Source: an uncultured Eubacteriales bacterium
GTDB taxonomy: Bacteria; Bacillota; Clostridia; Oscillospirales; Acutalibacteraceae
Assembly (NCBI GenBank): GCA_934546985.1
Contig: CAKTEE010000007.1
Coordinates: 1-64,000, forward strand
Length of the DNA stretch: 64,000 bases
Reading direction: 5' to 3'
A program made the position numbers and the translations under genes. The stretch's first letter is position 1. Every line of letters starts with the position of its first letter. Positions 1-8,338 of this stretch are shown in pieces. The notes beneath the pieces were generated by a model. It worked only from the letters and a program-made list of their open reading frames with translations. It had not been told where the DNA came from and did no database searches.

Positions 1-63
1 CCTGGATATGTTCGAAAAGATAGTATATACTGTGTATGCAGTCGAAGGAAAGGAGTGAGGCGG

Positions 64-1179
64 ATGAACCGGTATCGGATCAGGATCAGCGTAGACGGCA
101 AACGGAAGCTGTACTACATCGAAGACCAGGAAAACTACGATATCGTTCTCCTGCCGAGCAAGTACCTGAAGCATAAGGCGGACGCCAACCGGTCGCCAAA
201 CACGGTCAGACGGCTCGCCCTTTCGATCTGCTACTACCTGAACTATCTGGATCAGACCGGGACCGAGCTATTGCAAGTGGCAAAAAAGAGCTTTGAGGAA
301 CAGAGCAGCCACTTCGGGCAGTTCCTCTATTGGCTGGTGGAGGGACGGCATATCACAGACAATCGAACAGCGAAGACGGGAAATGGAACCTGCAACGCAT
401 ACCTCAAGGATGTGTTCGGGTTCTTTTTATATCTGGCGGATAACGGATATACGGAACCCCTGCGGGTGCTGGCTTACAACCAGATCACCGTATCCAATGC
501 GGTAGGGGTCAAACGGACGATCCGTTCCAAGTCTTTCAAGGGGTACCTGAAGGAAAAGGACCGGAATGTGCGGGCGGCGCAAGAGCCGGAGATCATCGAT
601 ATCCTCCGGGCCTGTACCAACCTCCGGGATCAGCTGCTGCTCCTGCTGCTGGCAGAGACCGGATTTCGGATCGGCGAGATCCTGGGGGTGGATTATACCA
701 AGGATATCGATTATGAGAAGCAGGTCCTCAAGGTGTACTTCCGGGACGACAACGACAACGAAGCCCGAGCCAAGAATGCGGAATACCGCTCAGCGAAGAT
801 CAGCAGGGAAACCTTCGAGTTCCTGCTGCATTATCTGGCGGAATACAGGAGGTTACTGCAGCGGCAGAGCCTCCTGTTTATTAATATCAGGGGAGAAACC
901 GCTGGCAAACCCATGCGGGTGGAGAGCGTGTATGACATGCTGGACCGAATGGAGGAAAAAACCGGCATTAAGCTGACCCCGCACATGCTCCGCAGATATT
1001 ATGCGGTGTCCAGACGGGACACCGGCTGGGCGCTGGAGCTGATCCAGCTGGCCCTGGGACATAAGCATCTGGATACGACGGTCAAATATCTGGGCATCCT
1101 GGATAACCAGCTGATGACCGCAAGCCGGGAATTTTATGAAAAGCACTCGGATCTATATGGGATCAAGGATCTGCTGTAA
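64..1179 (+). CDS. Tyrosine recombinase, TnpA-like (first of three)
   Basis: Site-specific integrase of 371 residues. It has a phage-integrase SAM-like N-terminal domain and a C-terminal catalytic domain. The first catalytic Arg is in GFRIGEIL (about residue 202), HMLRR carries the HxxR pair, and GHKHLDTTVKYL ends with the nucleophile Tyr. Length matches TnpA of Tn554 (about 360 residues). The ATG at 64 is preferred over GTG 55 because AAGGAG ends about ten bases upstream of it. The next recombinase starts 16 bases after the stop, behind AGAGGAGG, so the genes are probably co-transcribed. Known role in the family: cooperating with TnpB in strand exchange at a fixed target. Confidence 0.85.
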   Translation: MNRYRIRISVDGKRKLYYIEDQENYDIVLLPSKYLKHKADANRSPNTVRRLALSICYYLNYLDQTGTELLQVAKKSFEEQSSHFGQFLYWLVEGRHITDNRTAKTGNGTCNAYLKDVFGFFLYLADNGYTEPLRVLAYNQITVSNAVGVKRTIRSKSFKGYLKEKDRNVRAAQEPEIIDILRACTNLRDQLLLLLLAETGFRIGEILGVDYTKDIDYEKQVLKVYFRDDNDNEARAKNAEYRSAKISRETFEFLLHYLAEYRRLLQRQSLLFINIRGETAGKPMRVESVYDMLDRMEEKTGIKLTPHMLRRYYAVSRRDTGWALELIQLALGHKHLDTTVKYLGILDNQLMTASREFYEKHSDLYGIKDLL

Positions 1180-1195
1180 GAGGAGGTGAACCGCT

Positions 1196-2926
1196 ATGCC
1201 GACGGCTGCGCTCAGGCAGATAACAGCAAAACAGGATAATCAGGCGCTTCGAGCCAGATTGGAAGCGGAAGCCGGCAGGGTGCAGATCAGCTATAAAGCC
1301 AGTGTGATCGACTTCATGGTCATGGAAGGGATCCAGGATTTCTCGAAGCTGGACTATGCAACAAGAAAAAGCTTTGAAGCCTACCTGAAAGGGCAAAGCG
1401 GTATGAAGTATATCCGCCATCACCTGCTGGCCTTTGACAAGCTCAAACAGCATGCACTGAGCCAGGGGATCCGTGTTCTGGAGGATGGAAAGGTCGCACG
1501 GCCGCGGTATGAGAATGGAATCCTCTACCTGCCATACCATCCAGACCCAAAGGTTTCGGCCATGTTCCGAAATTCCACAAGGAAAAACGAGCATGTCTGG
1601 GATTTTTCCAGAAATGCCCCGGAGAGGATGAAACGGCAGGTGTTCGACATCCTGCATTATGAGCTGGAGAACAGCACAAACCCTGAAGGTAGGCGCGTCC
1701 ACCTGCTGGGGCTGCGGGACCTGTATGACTTTTGTACGGAGCAGGGGATTGAGGATATAGAAACCATGGAACTGCCGCAGATACAGGCGTTCCGTGAACC
1801 CCCCAGCAACCGGCTCACGGAAAGCAAGCGCCCCGGAATCATCAACTTCTGCCGAAGAGCGCTGTTCCTGCAAGCGGAGGAAATCAACTGGAACGCCCAT
1901 GTATGGTATATGGAGCGGTTCCACATACAGCCAGAGCGGATGGATCCCGCAAACCCTGTGTTAAGCATCTCCTTTGTCGAAGTGACGCACCGCCGGAACC
2001 GGGAACTTCTCAAAAGATATATCCGGTATGGGCTTGGTATCACCAACCTGTCGGTCGGCGTGATCCGGGGGGAACTCATCTACCTGCGAAGCTTCCTGAA
2101 TGATATCCAGCAGCCGGAAGATACCGATATCTGCTCTGTAACGCCGGCGCAGATGGAGGCGTACTTCCGGGTGCAGCGACAGAGGGGGGTACAGGCGGAA
2201 ACCTACAATAAGATCGTCATGAGCATCCTGCACTTCTTCAACCATCTGCGGGTACGGCAGCTCATCGGACAAATCCCCTTCGATGCGGACAGCTTACTGC
2301 AGAAGACGGTACTGAAGCATCATAACCGGAGCGTGGCACAGGAGGTCACAGAAGAAATCTTCTCCAAGCTCTATGCCTTCCCTGAAACCCTCCGGCTGAT
2401 GTATCTGCATCTATGGGGTATAGGGTTACGGATCAGCGAGGTGTGTACCCTGAAAGGGAACGCTTACTACATACAGGGCGATGACGCCTGGATTCAGGTC
2501 TATCAGATCAAAATGCGCACTTACAAGCGTATCCCAATTCCTGCGGCCCTGTATAAGCTGATGCGGGTATACCTGAAAAAGCACCACATAAAAGCGGGGG
2601 ACTATGTGTTCCAAAACAGCAAAGGCGGCCCCTACCGGAGCGGAACCTTCCGCTACAATATGCTGAAATACTGCGAACTCAACGACATTCAGAACGGGGA
2701 ATACATCTTCCGCTCCCACGATTACCGCCACACCATAGCGACCTGCTTCTATGACTCAGGCGTATCCCTGCAGAGCATCCGCGATTACCTCGGTCACGAC
2801 TATGAGGAGATGACCGAGCAGTATATCGACTACATGCCCAAGAAGATTGAAAAAGCGAGTGAAGACTACTTCAGCCGGCACAGCCTGGCGTCATACATCA
2901 AGAGAGGTGAGGAAAAAGATGGATGA
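1196..2926 (+). CDS. Tyrosine recombinase, TnpB-like (second of three)
   Basis: Protein of 576 residues with the catalytic domain in its last third. Arg is in GLRISEVC, HDYRHT gives HxxRH, and LGHDYEEMTEQY carries the second His and the nucleophile Tyr. The long N-terminal half is expected to hold the DNA-binding and core-binding region, as in the about 630-residue TnpB of Tn554. The ribosome binding site is a strong AGGAGG. Its stop overlaps the start of the third recombinase (ATGGATGA), which suggests translational coupling. All catalytic residues are present, so the gene appears functional. Confidence 0.85.
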   Translation: MPTAALRQITAKQDNQALRARLEAEAGRVQISYKASVIDFMVMEGIQDFSKLDYATRKSFEAYLKGQSGMKYIRHHLLAFDKLKQHALSQGIRVLEDGKVARPRYENGILYLPYHPDPKVSAMFRNSTRKNEHVWDFSRNAPERMKRQVFDILHYELENSTNPEGRRVHLLGLRDLYDFCTEQGIEDIETMELPQIQAFREPPSNRLTESKRPGIINFCRRALFLQAEEINWNAHVWYMERFHIQPERMDPANPVLSISFVEVTHRRNRELLKRYIRYGLGITNLSVGVIRGELIYLRSFLNDIQQPEDTDICSVTPAQMEAYFRVQRQRGVQAETYNKIVMSILHFFNHLRVRQLIGQIPFDADSLLQKTVLKHHNRSVAQEVTEEIFSKLYAFPETLRLMYLHLWGIGLRISEVCTLKGNAYYIQGDDAWIQVYQIKMRTYKRIPIPAALYKLMRVYLKKHHIKAGDYVFQNSKGGPYRSGTFRYNMLKYCELNDIQNGEYIFRSHDYRHTIATCFYDSGVSLQSIRDYLGHDYEEMTEQYIDYMPKKIEKASEDYFSRHSLASYIKRGEEKDG

Positions 2927-4433
2927 GAAAATATACCTGCGGCTGCTGTATGGAATGGAGGAAATACCGGATGGCCTGGCACGAATCATAGGACGCAACC
3001 CTTGTTACGACCTGGCAGGGCTGCCGTCGCCTAAACTAAAGGAAGAGATTGAAGGATTCATCCGATACCGCAGTACGCAGGTAAGCATCGGAAGAATGCA
3101 GGGCGACAAACAGTTCTACAATAAGGTGCGCAGGTTCCTGAAAGAATGTGCAACAGCAAAATCCAGCCTGCGGGATAAGGCTCCGGAAACCTGGGTCAAA
3201 CAGTTCCGGACATGGATGTTCAAGGAACACATCCCATTGTATTATAGGAACAGAGGACCCACCGGCAAAGAGAACATATCCAAGGCAAGAGAAATTGGAT
3301 ATTTTGAGCGAATGCTCAAGTTCACAGCAGTAGATACCCGCCGGGAAGAAGAAAAGGATGTCTGGGAGCTGGACAAGCTGGAAATCGAACACAGAGAGAA
3401 TCCAATCAAGCGGGTCAGAACGCTGAATTTTACGCGGATATCCCAAGATGGCATCCGACAGGAGCTGAAGAAAGGGATCTACCTGAACCTGCAGGGGGAA
3501 GCCATTGCCTGTGTACAGAAGGAATTAACGGCAGCCAGACGCCTGTCGAGATATCTGGCAGATCGATACCCACAGGTGCAGTCCTGCCGGGACCTGAACC
3601 GGGAGATCATAGAGGAATACCTGACCTACCTAAAGACGGAAGCTACAGGGACGAAACACTACCATGCAGATTTGAACCGGCTGCGCAGTCTGCTGGAAAG
3701 CACCGGCCGGATGTGCGATTATCCAAACCTGATCGTACTGTTCCTCACAAGGGACATTCCGCCAACGCCAAAGGCGGCTTTCAAGACCTATTCAGATGCG
3801 GAACTAAAGCGGTTGAACCGGGAGATCGTAAAGCTGGATGCGCAGACGGCACGGCTGATGATTATCCACCAGATGCTGGGGACGCGGATATCCGATACCC
3901 TGACCCTGACGCCGGATTGCCTGTCGGAACGGAACGGCGAGATTATCATCCGGATCCGGCAGATGAAAACCAAGCCCTATGAAAAGCCCATTAGTGCAGA
4001 GCTTGCGGCGCTGATCAAAAAGGCAATTGCTTACACCAAAGAGAAATATGGGGATACAACTTACATCTTCGTCGATGAGAAGAACCCCAGCCGGCCGATG
4101 CCATATACCACCGTACAGTTCCGGATTACGGACATGATCTATAAGAAAGAACTGCGGGATGACAACGGTGAGATCTTCGGCTTCGGGACCCATATCTACC
4201 GGCACTACTATGGGATGAAGCTGACCGAGATGCACCTGGACGACTGGACCATTGCCAAGCTGCTGGGGCACAGCAGCGTTCGAAATGTGAAGTATTACCG
4301 GAAGATGAGCAACCAGCTTCTCGCCGATGAGACGCGAAAGGCCAGACAAAGGCTCTCTGCGGTAATCCTGGATAACTTAGATGGATGGGAGGCAGAGTAT
4401 GAACAAATACGACAAGATGATCGCCTGCAATAG
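2919..4433 (+). CDS. Tyrosine recombinase (third of the trio)
   Basis: Start ATG 2919 follows GAGGTGAGG and overlaps the end of the previous gene by eight bases; 504 residues. Catalytic features are Arg in LGTRISDT, HIYRHYY (HxxRH) and LLGHSSVRNVKYY (His and Tyr). Classic Tn554 has only two recombinases plus TnpC, whereas this element has three plus a TnpC-like protein, closer to recombinase-in-trio layouts. The gene overlaps the small downstream gene by 35 bases. I infer that all three act together in transposition; which one cleaves which strand cannot be read from sequence. Confidence 0.83.
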   Translation: MDEKIYLRLLYGMEEIPDGLARIIGRNPCYDLAGLPSPKLKEEIEGFIRYRSTQVSIGRMQGDKQFYNKVRRFLKECATAKSSLRDKAPETWVKQFRTWMFKEHIPLYYRNRGPTGKENISKAREIGYFERMLKFTAVDTRREEEKDVWELDKLEIEHRENPIKRVRTLNFTRISQDGIRQELKKGIYLNLQGEAIACVQKELTAARRLSRYLADRYPQVQSCRDLNREIIEEYLTYLKTEATGTKHYHADLNRLRSLLESTGRMCDYPNLIVLFLTRDIPPTPKAAFKTYSDAELKRLNREIVKLDAQTARLMIIHQMLGTRISDTLTLTPDCLSERNGEIIIRIRQMKTKPYEKPISAELAALIKKAIAYTKEKYGDTTYIFVDEKNPSRPMPYTTVQFRITDMIYKKELRDDNGEIFGFGTHIYRHYYGMKLTEMHLDDWTIAKLLGHSSVRNVKYYRKMSNQLLADETRKARQRLSAVILDNLDGWEAEYEQIRQDDRLQ

Positions 4434-4782
4434 GAAGGCCAGCGCCGAAAAGATTGACCTTGCCAGGAGAACCATCTTCGAGATGGTGGAGGAAGGCGAG
4501 AAGGTCACGATCCCCAAGCTGATCGCCAAGACGGGACTGTCGAGGGGGTTCTTCTACAAGAATCCGATGGTACGGCAAGCGCTGGACAAAGTGCTGGAGC
4601 AGCAGGTCGGGATGATCGACCCCAGGCGTTCGGTTCTGGATATGGCGATGGATAATGAGATCGTTGCCCTGCACGAAAGGATACGGGAACTGCAGCAGGA
4701 GAATCAGCGGCTGCGGGCAGAAAATGAAAAGATGCAGAAAGCATTAAGCAGGAGGAACGACAAGCTGCTCCGTAATTTATAA
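4399..4782 (+). CDS. TnpC-like transposition protein (DUF6262-type)
   Basis: 127 residues, the size of TnpC from Tn554 (about 125). The N-terminal half looks like a helix-turn-helix (TIPKLIAKTGLSRGFFYKN, residues about 37-55), and the C-terminal 30 residues form a heptad-rich coiled coil (LHERIRELQQENQRLRAENE). The start ATG is behind GGGAGG and lies inside the end of the third recombinase gene. In Tn554 the homologous protein affects target orientation and frequency of transposition. It is the last gene of the element before the right end. Confidence 0.75.
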   Translation: MNKYDKMIACNRKASAEKIDLARRTIFEMVEEGEKVTIPKLIAKTGLSRGFFYKNPMVRQALDKVLEQQVGMIDPRRSVLDMAMDNEIVALHERIRELQQENQRLRAENEKMQKALSRRNDKLLRNL

Positions 4783-4829
4783 TCGGATAATACATAGCTC
4801 ATCGGAGCCGGAGGCGCCGGGGAGCATGG

Positions 4830-4869
4830 AAAGGAATGCACGGTTTGAATTGACTGTGCATTCCTTTTT
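4830..4869 (+). terminator. Intrinsic terminator at the element's right end
   Basis: A perfect 12-bp stem (4830-4841 with 4856-4867) with a 14-base loop is followed directly by a T run. It lies about 50 bp after the TnpC-like gene and would end the element's transcript before the target gene. Confidence 0.75.
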
Positions 4870-4956
4870 GCCTACAATGGAAACGGGAAGTGGACATGAA
4901 ACACATTTGTGCATACCGTTAAGGCCAGTTATGTCAATGGTTTTGAGAGATATACC

Positions 4957-5368
4957 CAAGTTAATGGACGAAGCAACAAGCGGACTTGACCCTGTTATGC
5001 GTGACGATATTTTAGACATATTTCTTGCATTTGTTCAGGATGAGGATCATGCTATCCTTGTTTCTTCCCATATTACAAGCGATTTGGAAAAGGCAGCGGA
5101 TTATATTGTTTTTATTCACGAAGGGAAGGTTATATTTCAAAAATCAAAGGATGAATTGATTTATCAGTATGGTATTATAAAATGCGGTGCGGCGCAGTTT
5201 GATGCGATAGACCCGAAAGATATAGAGGCATATCGAAAGCAGGATTATGAATATCAGGTTTTGGTTACGGATAAATCTGCGGTACAGAAAAAATATCCGA
5301 AAGCGCTGATTGATATACCAACCATTGATGAAATTATGTTGCTTTATATAAAGGGGGAAAATAAATGA
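4957..5368 (+). pseudogene. ABC transporter ATP-binding protein, 3' half only (split by the element)
   Basis: The reading frame resumes at LMDEATSGLDPV, the Walker B and D-loop of an ABC ATPase. It continues through the H-loop (LVSSHIT) and a C-terminal tail ending IDEIMLLYIKGENK, typical of ATPases paired with ABC-2 permeases. Walker A, Q-loop and the LSGGQ signature are missing; they should lie on the far side of the inserted element, outside this window. The frame stays open upstream into element DNA to an ATG at 4826, giving a 180-residue chimeric ORF with no clear function. The stop overlaps the start of the permease gene. Confidence 0.85.
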
Positions 5369-5994
5369 AGGGTTTGCTTTTAAAAGATTTTTATATTGTA
5401 AAAGATAGTCTCTTGGCGCTTCTTCTAGTTTACATTACGGTTAGTGTGGGTATGTCTTTTCTGGTTTCACCTTGGGTTTTTATCATTATTGCCGCAGTAA
5501 TGCTGAGTATGATGTCTGCTTCAACCATCACCAGTGATAAAACATCTCAATGGGACAAGTTTGCTGTTACTTTGCCTGTTAAAAAAGAGCAGGTAGTGTC
5601 AAGCAAATATATGATGTACGCTGTGCTGTGTTTGACAGGTATGGTTATTGGCGTCATATTGAGTTCCTGTATTGCATTATTCAAAGGCGAATTTCATTTT
5701 GGGGAAATGCTCCCGTATATCCTTGTTGGATTAATGGTTTGCCTTGTTTCCGCCAGTGTGAGTATTCCTTTGAATTTTATTTTTAAAGAAGAAAAAATGG
5801 CGTCTGTCAGTATGATACTCTCTTATAGTGTTACCGCAGTTATTTTTATTCTTGTTGTTTTGATATTGAATCAGTTTATAGATGTAAAGAGTAATTTTAT
5901 TCTTGTATGTGCAGGTGGTGCGATTATTGGCATAATCCTTTTCTTTTTGTCTTGGCTTGCCGCGCGAAAATACGTACTGCGCTGTGGTGTTTGA
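5365..5994 (+). CDS. ABC-2 type transporter permease
   Basis: 209 residues with six hydrophobic segments, starting MKGLLLKDFY, a common N-terminus of ABC-2 permeases that pair with single-domain ATPases. The ATG overlaps the ATPase stop and is preceded by AGGGGG. It should form the membrane half of an efflux or self-protection transporter, but its ATPase is broken by the upstream insertion. The substrate is unknown. Whether it is still transcribed depends on read-through past the element's terminator. Confidence 0.75.
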   Translation: MKGLLLKDFYIVKDSLLALLLVYITVSVGMSFLVSPWVFIIIAAVMLSMMSASTITSDKTSQWDKFAVTLPVKKEQVVSSKYMMYAVLCLTGMVIGVILSSCIALFKGEFHFGEMLPYILVGLMVCLVSASVSIPLNFIFKEEKMASVSMILSYSVTAVIFILVVLILNQFIDVKSNFILVCAGGAIIGIILFFLSWLAARKYVLRCGV

Positions 5995-6082
5995 TAATCA
6001 ACCACCTATAATATAAAGAAACTGTACCCTTGATTGATTATTTTTTCGGCGGTTTTTAAATATTGATAATATCACAATAAAG

Positions 6083-6114
6083 CTCTTGAAGTTTTTTCAG
6101 GAGTTTTATTTTTA
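6083..6114 (+). terminator. Probable intrinsic terminator after the permease
   Basis: A 7-bp stem (6083-6089 with 6097-6103, one G-T pair) is followed by TTTTATTTTT. Weak but well placed between the permease and the yicC operon. The rest of 5995-6200 is AT-rich and shows no gene. Confidence 0.45.
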
Positions 6115-6201
6115 TATATCTGAGATATGGAACTTTAAATTCATATTGGATGATTGGCTCTGAATAAAATAAGCAATGATGATGCATTAGTTAAATTACA
6201 G

Positions 6202-6231
6202 TTGACAACACAAGGTTAAAATTGATATTAT
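6202..6231 (+). promoter_or_regulatory. Sigma-A promoter for the yicC-remA-gmk run
   Basis: TTGACA at 6202-6207 and TATTAT at 6226-6231 are separated by 18 bases, 80 bases before the yicC-like start. It is the only good promoter seen upstream of the long housekeeping run. Confidence 0.55.
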
Positions 6232-6311
6232 TAAAGAATAGATTTTTTTGTTAAAAATGGCGCAAGCAAGAATAAATCGCTGTTTCCGGTGATAAAAAAG
6301 GAGAGAGCACC

Positions 6312-7190
6312 TTGATAAAAAGCATGACAGGTTACGGCCGTTCTCAGCAAGTAATTAACGGGATGGACATTACGGTGGAAATCAAAAGTGTGAACCATCG
6401 TTATTTTGAGTTTTCAGCCAGAATGCCCCGCGTGTACGGTTTTTTAGAAGAAAAGATGAAATCTTTTGTTCAGTCTGCCGTTTCAAGGGGAAAGGTTGAC
6501 TGCTATATTCAGATTGAAACGGTAGAAATGCCCCTTTCGGTTGTAGAGGTTAATACCGCGCTGGCAGAAAGCTATATCAATGCATTGCAGGAACTGGAAG
6601 AAAAATTCCATTTGCGGGATGATATTTCAGCCGGATTGGTTGCACGGTATCCCGATGTTCTGACTGTGCGCAAAGCAGAAACGGATGAAGAAGCTATTTG
6701 GGACGCTGTCAGGCAAACGGCGCAGAAAGCGTTGGATTCATTTATCCGTATGCGTGAAACCGAAGGTGCGAAGCTGCGTGAGGATATTTTAAACCGCAGC
6801 GGGGAAATTCTGGAGTGCGTAAAGTTTATTGAAGAGCGTTCTCCGCAAACAGTGAAAGAATATAAAGAAAAGCTGGAAGCGCGTATCAGAGAGCTTTTGG
6901 AAGATGCCCATGTGGATGAGCAGCGTTTGCTTACAGAGGCAGCTATTTTTGCGGACAAGGTTGCGGTGGATGAGGAAACCGTTCGTCTGCGCAGCCATAT
7001 TGAGCAGCTCCATAAATTTTTGGATTCAGAGAATGCCGTTGGGCGTAAAATGGATTTTCTGGTTCAGGAAATGAACCGCGAGGGCAATACCATCGGTTCA
7101 AAAGCGCAGGATGTTGCGATTGTACGTAAAGTTGTAGATATCAAAGCGGAAATTGAAAAAATCCGTGAACAGGTACAGAATATAGAATAA
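6312..7190 (+). CDS. YicC/YloC family endoribonuclease
   Basis: 292 residues starting MIKSMTGYGRS, the hallmark N-terminus of the family; translation starts at TTG behind AAAAGGAGAG. YicC and YloC proteins are hexameric endoribonucleases that act in RNA turnover. The C-terminal part (VGRKMDFLVQEMNREGNTIGSKA) is the conserved DUF1732 segment. It sits directly upstream of remA and gmk as in Bacillus subtilis (yloC-remA-gmk-rpoZ), and the gap to remA is 14 bases. Identification is firm from both motif and synteny. Confidence 0.93.
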   Translation: MIKSMTGYGRSQQVINGMDITVEIKSVNHRYFEFSARMPRVYGFLEEKMKSFVQSAVSRGKVDCYIQIETVEMPLSVVEVNTALAESYINALQELEEKFHLRDDISAGLVARYPDVLTVRKAETDEEAIWDAVRQTAQKALDSFIRMRETEGAKLREDILNRSGEILECVKFIEERSPQTVKEYKEKLEARIRELLEDAHVDEQRLLTEAAIFADKVAVDEETVRLRSHIEQLHKFLDSENAVGRKMDFLVQEMNREGNTIGSKAQDVAIVRKVVDIKAEIEKIREQVQNIE

Positions 7191-7204
7191 AACGGAGGTA
7201 ATTT

Positions 7205-7483
7205 ATGAAACTGATTAATATCGGATTCGGCAACATGGTAAACGCTAACCGGCTGGTTGCGATTGTCAGTCCGGAATCTGCTCCAATCAAGCGTATTATT
7301 CAGGATGCTAAAGAACGCGGGGCGTTAATTGACGCAACCCACGGCAGAAGGACCCGTGCTGTTATCATTTCCGACAGCGACCATGTCATATTGACTTATC
7401 TCCAATCGGAAACCGTGGCGAACCGTTTGCTGGATGATGATTCTGATTTGGATGCGGAGGAAAATACGGTTGATGATGAATAA
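7205..7483 (+). CDS. remA: RemA-like DNA-binding regulator (DUF370)
   Basis: 92 residues. The segments [19 protein letters not shown] and [19 protein letters not shown] are the conserved core of RemA, the ring-forming DNA-binding regulator of biofilm matrix genes in Bacillus; the role in this organism is inferred. It has an acidic C-terminal tail. It has a GGAGG ribosome binding site and its stop overlaps the gmk start by eight bases, so the two are translationally coupled. Confidence 0.9.
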   Translation: MKLINIGFGNMVNANRLVAIVSPESAPIKRIIQDAKERGALIDATHGRRTRAVIISDSDHVILTYLQSETVANRLLDDDSDLDAEENTVDDE

Positions 7484-8090
7484 AGGTATGCTTGTAATTG
7501 TTTCAGCGCCTTCTGGATGTGGAAAAGACTCGATTCTCGAAGAGCTTGCTCAGTGCGGGCGACCGTTTCAGCGTTCCGTATCTGTTACAACACGTGCACC
7601 ACGGGAAAATGAAGTGCATGGAGTTGATTATTTGTTCCTTTCGGAAGATGATTTTCAGATTTTGATTGAGACGGATGGGTTATTGGAATATGCGGAATTT
7701 GGGAAACATTATTATGGTACGCCCAAAGCTCCTGTGGACGAATGGCTGACGGAAGGCAAAACAGTTATCCTAAAAATTGAAACGCAGGGTGCTGATAAAG
7801 TTCGGGCAATGTATCCGGATGCAGTTGCCATTTTTGTTGTTCCGCCGTCTTTGGAAGAACTGGAAAAACGCCTGCGCGGGCGCGGTACAGACAGTGAAGA
7901 TAGTATTCGTATTCGTTTGCAAACTGCCCGTGAAGAACTGAAAAAAGCGGAAAGTTATCAATATATCGTTGTGAACGATGATTTGAAAACAGCGGCGCAA
8001 ACGGTGCTTGCAATTATTACCGCCGAACAGTGCAAAATAAAAAATATGAAAAGTATGATAGACGAGGTGCTGAAAAATGCTGAATCCTGA
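7476..8090 (+). CDS. gmk: Guanylate kinase
   Basis: 204 residues starting [16 protein letters not shown]. It phosphorylates GMP to GDP with ATP. Nucleotide-monophosphate kinase features are visible: the P-loop near residues 11-17, [19 protein letters not shown] for GMP binding, and [13 protein letters not shown]. The P-loop reads SGCGKDS, with Asp where the family usually has Ser or Thr (GKS/GKT), so the usual magnesium-coordinating hydroxyl is displaced. The start at 7476 is chosen from family alignment and overlaps remA. The end overlaps rpoZ by 14 bases. Confidence 0.93.
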   Translation: MNKGMLVIVSAPSGCGKDSILEELAQCGRPFQRSVSVTTRAPRENEVHGVDYLFLSEDDFQILIETDGLLEYAEFGKHYYGTPKAPVDEWLTEGKTVILKIETQGADKVRAMYPDAVAIFVVPPSLEELEKRLRGRGTDSEDSIRIRLQTAREELKKAESYQYIVVNDDLKTAAQTVLAIITAEQCKIKNMKSMIDEVLKNAES

Positions 8091-8298
8091 TTTAAGAGAA
8101 CTTCTTGCAAAAGACGATATGAGCCGTTATTCCCTGGTGATTGCAACTGCAAAGCGTGCCCGGGAAATTGCGGAGAATGCAGAAAAAAACCATGATATTA
8201 TTATTCAAAAAACAGTGACAATTGCTCTGGAAGAAATCCTCAGGGGCGATTATACTGTAACAGAATCCCCGGAACTCGAAAAAATTACACAGGATTAA
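8077..8298 (+). CDS. rpoZ: DNA-directed RNA polymerase omega subunit
   Basis: 73 residues: SRYSLVIATAKRAREIAENA and TIALEEILRGDY are the conserved omega motifs. Omega assists folding and assembly of the beta-prime subunit. It starts inside the end of gmk. In many Firmicutes coaBC follows; here priA comes next after 40 bases. Confidence 0.9.
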   Translation: MLNPDLRELLAKDDMSRYSLVIATAKRAREIAENAEKNHDIIIQKTVTIALEEILRGDYTVTESPELEKITQD

Positions 8299-8338
8299 TG
8301 CGAGCAGTATAGTGCTTTGCTGAATGGAGGAACGCCAT

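Larger units (their letters stand above)
1..4957 (+). mobile_element. Tn554/RIT-like element with three tyrosine recombinases (right part)
   Basis: Three consecutive overlapping or closely spaced tyrosine recombinase genes and a small coiled-coil TnpC-like gene form one plus-strand unit, the arrangement of Tn554-type transposons and recombinase-in-trio elements. The right boundary is placed near 4957, where sequence abruptly becomes the Walker B and D-loop region of an ABC ATPase. The left end lies before the window. By eye the element is richer in G and C than the AT-rich DNA that follows. No passenger gene is seen in the visible part. The exact terminal base is an inference from protein homology, not from a repeat. 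Confidence 0.8.

Noticed and set aside
4826..4956. N-terminal part of the chimeric 180-codon frame as a real gene start
   Set aside because: The stretch contains the element's terminator hairpin and non-protein-like sequence; only the part from 4957 is homologous to an ABC ATPase.
5995..6200. Riboswitch or small RNA in the spacer before yicC
   Set aside because: AT-rich sequence with one weak terminator hairpin and no conserved aptamer pattern that I recognise.
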